From the NCBI GenBank assembly GCA_030689795.1, contig JAUYEO010000375.1, positions 1-20,429 of the forward strand: a stretch of 20,429 nucleotides of DNA, in the 5' to 3' direction. The stretch comes from Desulfobacterales bacterium (GTDB lineage: Bacteria; Desulfobacterota; Desulfobacteria; Desulfobacterales; RPRI01). Below are positions 15,344 through 20,429 of the stretch, in pieces. The notes below the pieces were generated by a model that was not told where the DNA came from, searched no databases, and saw nothing but the letters and a program-made list of their open reading frames with translations. How positions within the stretch are numbered: position 1 is the stretch's first letter; each line of letters starts with the position of its first letter. Made by a program: the position numbers and the translations under genes.

Positions 15344-16894
15344 TTAGAATCTTCTGTGTGTCCTGTTGAGTCTTTCCAGCATCCTGTCGAGTTCCGACTT
15401 CTGTTCGGCGGCAGGCGTTATGGCAACCTTTTTACCTTTACCGGGAGCCGCTTTCTTCGAAGCAAGGCGCTCTTCACGCTCTTTTGTCCTCTTTTCCCTC
15501 AGGGCTTCCTCCTCGGCTTCTTTTTTGGCTCTTGCATCCGCTTCCGCCTTTGCTTTGGCATCCGCCTCAGCCTTCGCTTTCGCTGCCGCTTCCGCTTTGG
15601 CTTTTGCTTCAGCATCGGCCTTTGCCTTAGCCTCTGCCTCTGCCTTGGCTTTTACATCCGCTTCGACCTTTGCTTTTGCCGCAGCATCATCCTGAGCTTT
15701 TGCCGTAGCGTCCGCTTTCGGAGCAACCGGGGCTTCCGCCTTCGGCGCAGGCGCCGGAGCGGCTTTTACCTCGGCTTTTACAGCTGCCGGTTTTGCTTCA
15801 GCTTTCGGAGCCGATTCCTTTTTAGCCGGTTCCGCTTTTTTGCTCTTCTCTTCTTCTATTGTAAGATTAGGTTCAGGAGATAACGCCTTGTAATCGACTG
15901 AGACATCACCCAGTTTCTTCTTTATGGACTCAACCTTTGCGGCCGGACCTCCGTCTGCCAGGAGATCGATAAAAGACTTCACCAGGCGGACAGCCTCGGG
16001 ATGCCTCATGATAAGAATGTCGGATCCCGCCAGAAGATAACTTACAGCGCCGACAGCTTCCATGAGAATTCCGCGTTTTTCAGCATCCCCAAGGGTTGGG
16101 GCTTCCTTTTCAGTCAGTTTTGCTTCCTTGCATTTCCAGACTTCATTTCCGAGATTGTTGATAATCGGATACTGCAATTTGTCATCACCCTGTGAAAGGG
16201 CGGCCATTCTCAAACGTTCCATGACGGAATAGGAATATTCCATGCCGTATCCGAGACCGCCTGTCGTAGGATCAACAACCAGTTTCTCTGTTGAAACGCC
16301 AAGGTTTTCAAGAAGAATGTTTATCTGCTTTGCAAGGTTGACATCGATAGGGGAGGACGAGATAACCGTATGGCCGTACCCCATGGCGCTTGCACCGATA
16401 CTCTTGTAGTTCTTGTCATCGACAGGTCCCATTGTGAGGTTTCCACCCTGGCATTCCTCTGAAATCTTCTTTAAGACCTCTTCATCCTTCTTGGCATTGG
16501 CACATCCCCAGATAATCAGGGGCACCTTGATAGCCGCGCTCACTTTTTTTACTGTCGCGGCGACTTCTTCGGGTGACGCATTTTTGCCGTTGGGATCCGC
16601 ACTCTTTAACTGGAGAACGATCATTTCGGCGCCATAATCATTAACACACTTTTTTGCCCAGGCTACAGGATCGGAGACCACATCCTTGAAACAGGAGAGA
16701 ACGGATGCCGGCCAGTCTTCCGGTTCCATATCCCAGATTTCCATTGCTATCTTAGGTTTATTCGGCATGCCTCCTTCAAAAAGATAGAACGGATAGCATG
16801 TCTCACCGCCGACGGTAACGGCACTTTTGCCTTTTCCTAAGGTGATTTTTTTAATGCCGCCGGAATAGGATTCTTTATAGATTTCAAAACCCAA
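15344..16894 (-). CDS. acsD: Corrinoid iron-sulfur protein, small (delta) subunit with long repetitive C-terminal tail
   Basis: Residues 1 to ~340 are the standard AcsD TIM barrel that pairs with AcsC and shields the corrinoid (Moorella AcsD has 323 residues); landmarks are MEIWDMEPEDWP, VDPTTGGLGYGMEY and AAL...YPIINNLGNEVW. The remaining ~175 residues are extra: an acidic-to-basic P/A/K/E linker (~345-400), seven 8-residue repeats of the pattern AxxKAKxE (404-459), a charged stretch, and a conserved-looking end, ELDRMLERLNRTHRRF. The tail resembles the helical linker of TolA in composition, but no membrane segment or signal peptide is present, so it should be a long cytoplasmic helix. The start codon is TTG (16894-16892), not ATG; AGGAGGT lies 4-5 nt before it and the barrel homology begins at once. 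The gene follows acsV by 282 bp and precedes acsA by 215 bp. Confidence 0.93.
   Translation of the reverse strand: MGFEIYKESYSGGIKKITLGKGKSAVTVGGETCYPFYLFEGGMPNKPKIAMEIWDMEPEDWPASVLSCFKDVVSDPVAWAKKCVNDYGAEMIVLQLKSADPNGKNASPEEVAATVKKVSAAIKVPLIIWGCANAKKDEEVLKKISEECQGGNLTMGPVDDKNYKSIGASAMGYGHTVISSSPIDVNLAKQINILLENLGVSTEKLVVDPTTGGLGYGMEYSYSVMERLRMAALSQGDDKLQYPIINNLGNEVWKCKEAKLTEKEAPTLGDAEKRGILMEAVGAVSYLLAGSDILIMRHPEAVRLVKSFIDLLADGGPAAKVESIKKKLGDVSVDYKALSPEPNLTIEEEKSKKAEPAKKESAPKAEAKPAAVKAEVKAAPAPAPKAEAPVAPKADATAKAQDDAAAKAKVEADVKAKAEAEAKAKADAEAKAKAEAAAKAKAEADAKAKAEADARAKKEAEEEALREKRTKEREERLASKKAAPGKGKKVAITPAAEQKSELDRMLERLNRTHRRF
15518..15685 (-). repeat. 24-bp tandem repeat in the acsD tail (seven units)
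   Basis: Codons 404-459 encode seven in-frame octapeptides: AAAKAKVE, ADVKAKAE, AEAKAKAD, AEAKAKAE, AAAKAKAE, ADAKAKAE and ADARAKKE. Protein similarity is tighter than DNA similarity because synonymous codons vary between units. This suggests an old, selected repeat and not fresh slippage. Confidence 0.85.
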
Positions 16895-17033
16895 TGTTAC
16901 CTCCTTTTGATAAACAGTTAATTACCGCGGATTAAACGAACACAACCCTTGCGAAATTAACGAAAAAATTGGGTGGGGAAAAAACAACTGCCTCTGCCTC
17001 AAAAAAAATCAGACCCCCTTTCATTCCGTTTTT

Positions 17034-17059
17034 ATTATAAATTTATCTACCTCGGTAGA
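17034..17059 (-). promoter_or_regulatory. Candidate promoter/operator upstream of acsD
   Basis: On the minus strand a perfect TATAAT (17039-17034) lies about 140 nt upstream of the acsD start. Seven nt further upstream is the dyad TCTACC-N2-GGTAGA (17046-17059). No good -35 hexamer sits at 16-18 bp, which would fit an activator-dependent promoter with the dyad as operator. The region is AT-rich, so a chance -10 match is quite possible. Confidence 0.35.
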
Positions 17060-17074
17060 ATTATTGACGCAAAC

Positions 17075-17113
17075 AAAAAAAAATCAAGCGGTTTTTAAAA
17101 ACGCCAAGTGATT
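17075..17113 (-). terminator. Possible weak terminator after acsV
   Basis: On the minus strand GGCGTTTTTAAAAACCGC forms a short imperfect stem (one bulged C), followed a few nt later by nine consecutive Ts (17083-17075). It lies 64-102 nt after the acsV stop. The stem is weak, so partial termination or no function is equally plausible. Confidence 0.25.
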
Positions 17114-17176
17114 GCCTTATATTTAGATTTCGAGTTTGTCAATAGATGTATATTAATAAATTTGATTCAGTAATAT

Positions 17177-19126
17177 CTATTTAATATTTTTAATCTTTTT
17201 TCTTTCTTCAAAACGCTCTTTTACTTTTGGAAAGTTGTTCATGTCGGTGTGCGGGAGAAAGAGGGCGGCAATGTAATTTTCCATATAAGAAGCCGTTTCA
17301 GACAATTCAAAATTTGTCATCTTTTTAGTCACTTCTACCACATCCAGCCTTATACGGTTTGTAAGGCAGCTCATTTTTGCGCCAAGGAGAGAACCATTTC
17401 CAATAAATATGATCTTATCAAGATCCATTTCAGGAAGCAGGCCGATTGTTATCGCTTTTTCAAGATCGACATAACTTCCGAATCCTCCGGCTAAGATAAC
17501 CCGCTGAAGATCATGGACGGTGAGGCCGACCTCTTCAAGGAGCGTCATGCAGCCGCTGTATATGGCGCCCTTTGCCCGTATGAGGTTGTCTATGTCCGGT
17601 TCGCTCAGGACCACATCCCTGTCGATCTGTGTCTCATTGGCCCACGCAAGTACGTATTCGAAAATACCGTCGGTTTCACGGATACGCGGAGTATTAAGAT
17701 CCCTGTCAAATTTCCCAAGGTTATTTATAATCCCGGCCTCAAACAGGGATGCAACCATTATTATAAGACCCGAACCGCATATTCCCTTCGGCCTGACGTT
17801 TCCGATTGTTATATTCATAGGCTCGTACGTGACAGGATCTATTGAAAAATCCTCGATAGCCCCCTTTGTGGCGCGCATTCCGAACTTGACACCTCCCCCT
17901 TCAAATGCCGGACCGGCGGAGCAGGCGGCGCAGGCAAGCCAGTCCTTGTTGCCTATCACTATCTCGGCATTCGTACCTATATCCATGTAAAGGGTCAGTT
18001 CTTCGGAGCGGTATATCCCGGAACCCATGACTCCTGCCACTATATCACCTCCCACATAGCTCGAAATCTGGGGGTATACGAGGGCGGCGACCTGGTCACC
18101 GAGCGCTATCCCAAGTGATACGGCTTTTACCGGCGGGTATAGCGTCGAAGCCGGAACATACGGCGAGCGGCGCATATAGCGCGGATTAACCTTAAGCAGA
18201 AGCTGTGTCATTGTTGTGTTTCCGGCAATTGTAATGGCCGAAATTTCATCAGGGTCAATCCCTGCCTGTGCCACTATCTTTTTAATAACCGCGTTCATGG
18301 TTTTGATTACGACATCGTGCAGCTTGTCAAGACCGCCCGGCTTTTCGGCATAAACTATCCTGCTGATTACATCTTCCCCGTAACTTATCTGGCCGTTAAA
18401 ATCAGCGTGCTGGGCAAGCACCTTCCCGTTTATGATGTCGATAAGCTGGCCATAAACTGTTGTAGTCCCTATATCCATTGCAACGGCATAATTCCGGTCA
18501 GTCGTATCTCCCGGCTGTATATTGATAATATGCGTCTTACTTCCTTCATGAACGGGCCGGGCCAGAGTTACAGTGACTTTAAAACCGTCTTTTCTCAGGA
18601 TGTCGGGAATCTTTCTGATTACGGGAAGTTCGACGACAAGGCGGTGCTCGTCATATTTTGCTTTCAGATAACTGACCATGCGCGACACGTCCGGAAGGTT
18701 GTCCTGGGCGGTCGGTTCCGGAAGCTCAAGATATCTCTTTTCAACGGGAGGCACGAAAAGGCCTTTCTCTTTAAGCTCATCAAGATTCATCTCCCTGATA
18801 CGCGCCGTACGCCTGGGACTGGGCGGCATATTGAGCACGCTTGCATCTATGGCGGATTCGACCGGAATTCTCACAGAAAGATTGCTCTTAACAGTTGAAA
18901 GACATGCCTGGCGGTATCCTTTATTGATGTCTTCACTGCTCAGTTTTTCCGTAATTCCGCCTTCCACACGCCCTTCTTCAATAATAACCCGGCACTTTCC
19001 GCAAACACCTTCCCCGCCACATGAAGCATTGACATGAACGCCTGCCTCCATCGCAACACGCAGGAGATTATCTCCGTCTTCCGCTGTTATGCTTTTATTG
19101 TGAGGGTAAAACATCACCTTGTGCAT
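17177..19126 (-). CDS. acsV: Reductive activator of the corrinoid iron-sulfur protein (RACo/AcsV)
   Basis: AcsV uses ATP to drive one electron onto Co(II) that forms by accidental oxidation in AcsCD, restoring active Co(I). The 649 residues show an N-terminal 2Fe-2S ferredoxin domain with C36, C42, C45 and C75 (ASCGGEGVCGKCRV ... YRQACLS). A linker region of ~120 residues follows, then an ASKHA-type ATPase with AVAMDIGTTTVYGQL near 214, AGNTTMTQLLL near 301, and LYMDIGTNAEIVIG near 379, followed by CAACSAGPAFEGGGVKFGMR. Length and layout fit the Moorella/Carboxydothermus protein (~630-650). ATG 19126 has AGGA about 7 nt upstream. It is the first gene of the acs group, 282 bp before acsD. Related activators serve methylamine or O-demethylase corrinoid proteins, but the location makes AcsCD the likely partner. 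Confidence 0.92.
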   Translation of the reverse strand: MHKVMFYPHNKSITAEDGDNLLRVAMEAGVHVNASCGGEGVCGKCRVIIEEGRVEGGITEKLSSEDINKGYRQACLSTVKSNLSVRIPVESAIDASVLNMPPSPRRTARIREMNLDELKEKGLFVPPVEKRYLELPEPTAQDNLPDVSRMVSYLKAKYDEHRLVVELPVIRKIPDILRKDGFKVTVTLARPVHEGSKTHIINIQPGDTTDRNYAVAMDIGTTTVYGQLIDIINGKVLAQHADFNGQISYGEDVISRIVYAEKPGGLDKLHDVVIKTMNAVIKKIVAQAGIDPDEISAITIAGNTTMTQLLLKVNPRYMRRSPYVPASTLYPPVKAVSLGIALGDQVAALVYPQISSYVGGDIVAGVMGSGIYRSEELTLYMDIGTNAEIVIGNKDWLACAACSAGPAFEGGGVKFGMRATKGAIEDFSIDPVTYEPMNITIGNVRPKGICGSGLIIMVASLFEAGIINNLGKFDRDLNTPRIRETDGIFEYVLAWANETQIDRDVVLSEPDIDNLIRAKGAIYSGCMTLLEEVGLTVHDLQRVILAGGFGSYVDLEKAITIGLLPEMDLDKIIFIGNGSLLGAKMSCLTNRIRLDVVEVTKKMTNFELSETASYMENYIAALFLPHTDMNNFPKVKERFEERKKIKNIK

Positions 19127-19240
19127 ATTTTTTCCTGTTGGTTTTGCAGATACGTTTGTTTATTTCCCGACATGGTTTCAGGGTTCCGGACCGGACATTG
19201 AATATCGCAGTTCGTTATTCGTCGTTCGTTTTTTCTTTTT

Positions 19241-19296
19241 GCCACAAAGACACGAAGTCACCAAGTGTCTTTTTTGTGTCTTCGTGTCTTCGTGGC
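19241..19296. repeat. Inverted repeat made of 8-bp words (CACRAAGW)
   Basis: GCCACAAAGACACGAAG (19241-19257) pairs with CTTCGTGTCTTCGTGGC (19280-19296) with a single mismatch. Each arm is itself a short tandem of octads (CACAAAGA, CACGAAGT, CACCAAGT on one side; GTGTCTTC twice on the other). It lies in the 338-bp gap upstream of acsV and would form a strong RNA hairpin, without a U-run in the minus direction. Confidence 0.8.
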
Positions 19297-19338
19297 AATT
19301 GTTTTCGATATTCGATGTCCGATATTCGCCTCTCGCCC

Positions 19339-19408
19339 CTGATCACTGATCACTGGTCACTGGTAACTGATTACTGACCCCTGACTACTGACCCCTGATC
19401 CCTGATAT
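19339..19408 (+). repeat. Ten tandem degenerate 7-bp units (CTGAYYM)
   Basis: The exact 7-bp register holds for 70 bp: CTGATCA twice, CTGGTCA, CTGGTAA, CTGATTA, CTGACCC, CTGACTA, CTGACCC, CTGATCC, CTGATAT. Position 1-3 (CTG) is invariant. It is non-coding and lies upstream of acsV. Further upstream, 19127-19240 and 19297-19338 hold only low-complexity words such as GATATTCG and no gene. Confidence 0.85.
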
Positions 19409-19426
19409 TCGATATTCGGCTCACAC

Positions 19427-19458
19427 TTGACCCCTTGAACCCTCGAATCCTTGAATCC
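19427..19458 (+). repeat. Four tandem degenerate 8-bp units (TTGAAYCC)
   Basis: The units TTGACCCC, TTGAACCC, TCGAATCC and TTGAATCC directly precede the stop codon of the acetyl-CoA hydrolase/GNAT gene. The same words occur in inverted orientation at 7403-7426. Confidence 0.75.
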
Positions 19459-19464
19459 TTCTGT

Positions 19465-20429
19465 TCACTCTTGCGGCTCATCGAACCTGCAGCTTAACAT
19501 TATCATGTCATCTTCAAAGGTTGTTCTGACCTTGTAGGGCAAAGTCTGGAACAGCTTTATCATTCCCTGATTGCCCGGAGAGGTGTACGCAAAGAGTCCC
19601 ATGATGCCGTTTTCCCGTGCAGCTTCGGAAAGTTTTTTAAGTAAAATTTTTCCAAGCCGCTTTCCCTGATACTCTTTTATTACCGAAAAGGCGACTTCAG
19701 CCATGTTCTTTGCCGGATCAATAAGATATTCTCCGACGGCAATAACCTTTCCAAAACCAAATTCACCTACAAGGGCGATAACCGTAAGATCTTTTATATA
19801 ATCAATCTGTGATACGCCCTCCATCTCGTCCTGCACAAACCGGGTTTTTTCATGGAAAAAGCGCGAGGCAATGTCTTTTTTATCGAGATTGTAAAAATGT
19901 TCCTGTATTCTTCTTTCATCAACCGGTTTTGCCGGCCTTACCATCACGGTCTCATTATCTATAATTATTGTCTCCTCAAGCTTTATGGGATATATGCCCT
20001 GAATCGATTCTTTCAAAGTCCGTTCTTCCCCGAGAAGCCCCAGCCTCTTGGCATTATGAAAAAGCTCTTCCCGGAATTTCGGATGGGCTATGCTTATCAT
20101 TGCCGTCGCTCTCTCCTGAATGCTCTTTCCGAAGAGATTTACCGCCCCATACTCCGATACGACGTATTGCGCGTCGCCTCTTGGAACAACTATCGCGGTG
20201 TCGGTCAGAAACGGGACAATCCTGCTTTTCTTTCCGTCGGCTGACGCGGAAGGAATCATTATTATCGATTTACCGCCCTCGGCCTGCGCCGCGCCCCTTA
20301 TAAAATCGAGCATGCCTGTGACGCCCGAAAAATGGTTGTAAGGAAGGGCGTCCGCCGCAATCTGCCCGGTAAGATCCATCGTCATTGCTACATTCAGGGC
20401 AATCATTCTTTTGTGCCTTGCAATTACAC
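19465..20429 (-). CDS. Bifunctional acetyl-CoA hydrolase/transferase - GNAT protein, 5' part outside window
   Basis: The frame is open through the right edge (visible residues V-I-A-R-H-K-R precede the first ATG), so the N-terminus is cut off and 320 residues remain. The first ~155 are the C-terminal half of an acetyl-CoA hydrolase/CoA-transferase: MTMDLTGQIAADAL, VVPRGDAQYVVSEYGAVNL and AMISIAHPKFREEL are family landmarks. The catalytic glutamate loop is not visible. Residues after ~165 form a GNAT acetyltransferase domain: TVMVRPAKPVDERRIQEHF, VIKEYQGKRLGKILL (acetyl-CoA pyrophosphate loop) and PGNQGMIKLFQ. The first half would move CoA between acetate and another acid or hydrolyse acetyl-CoA; the GNAT half would acetylate a protein or small molecule. 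The stop at 19465 is 338 bp from acsV, so co-transcription is uncertain. Acetyl-CoA links it to the acs cluster. Confidence 0.88.
   Translation of the reverse strand, partial: VIARHKRMIALNVAMTMDLTGQIAADALPYNHFSGVTGMLDFIRGAAQAEGGKSIIMIPSASADGKKSRIVPFLTDTAIVVPRGDAQYVVSEYGAVNLFGKSIQERATAMISIAHPKFREELFHNAKRLGLLGEERTLKESIQGIYPIKLEETIIIDNETVMVRPAKPVDERRIQEHFYNLDKKDIASRFFHEKTRFVQDEMEGVSQIDYIKDLTVIALVGEFGFGKVIAVGEYLIDPAKNMAEVAFSVIKEYQGKRLGKILLKKLSEAARENGIMGLFAYTSPGNQGMIKLFQTLPYKVRTTFEDDMIMLSCRFDEPQE

Noticed and set aside
15356..15883. Plus-strand frames rich in Phe/Cys/Arg or Ala/Ser
   Set aside because: They are mirror images of the repetitive acsD tail on the other strand.
19119..19377. Small plus-strand frames of 76 and 79 codons upstream of acsV
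   Set aside because: They run through the inverted repeat and the 7-bp array; composition follows the repeats and no start signal is seen.
19339..19458. CRISPR array
   Set aside because: Units are 7-8 bp, degenerate and contiguous, with no spacers and no cas genes nearby.
20404..20406. ATG at 20406 as the real start of the CoA-transferase/GNAT gene
   Set aside because: The frame stays open to the right edge and the residues before this ATG fit the acetyl-CoA hydrolase family, so the gene is truncated by the window.

Overview
The window suggests an anaerobic bacterium with a complete carbonyl branch of the Wood-Ljungdahl (reductive acetyl-CoA) pathway. It is probably a member of the Desulfobacterota (a sulfate reducer or syntroph). 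That placement rests on the overall flavour of the proteins, a CoA-transferase/GNAT fusion, a DUF3786 protein and repeat-rich intergenic DNA, and it is inference, not proof. All nine genes I can support lie on the minus strand, so transcription runs from high to low coordinates.

Reading in transcription order: the 3' part of a bifunctional acetyl-CoA hydrolase/transferase-GNAT protein (19465-20429, cut by the window edge); a 338-bp gap made largely of short tandem words and an inverted repeat; then the acetyl-CoA synthase cluster acsV (corrinoid activator), acsD (corrinoid protein small subunit with an unusual repetitive tail), acsA (Ni-CO dehydrogenase), acsB (acetyl-CoA synthase), acsC (corrinoid protein large subunit) and acsE (methyltransferase). 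A clear intrinsic terminator at 8290-8325 closes this cluster. Together these proteins move a methyl group from methyl-tetrahydrofolate via AcsE to the AcsCD corrinoid, interconvert CO2 and CO on AcsA, and join methyl, CO and CoA on AcsB. AcsV re-reduces corrinoid that has become inactive. The pathway can run in either direction.

Beyond the terminator a second same-strand group follows: a DUF3786 protein; a 1399-residue protein whose last ~490 residues are the ATP-grasp and phosphohistidine domains of pyruvate phosphate dikinase but which has no pyruvate-binding barrel and carries ~900 residues of unrecognised N-terminal sequence; a divergent GAPDH-family protein preceded by a strong leader hairpin; and, 25 bp further, the 5' part of a single-chain restriction-modification enzyme that runs off the left edge.

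The points most worth a second look are the dikinase-like protein with its GAPDH-like neighbour, the seven 8-residue repeats in the AcsD tail, a GC-rich block inside acsA, and intergenic arrays built from degenerate words of about 7, 8 and 10 bp that recur in several gaps. No tRNA, rRNA, CRISPR array, transposase or phage gene was seen.
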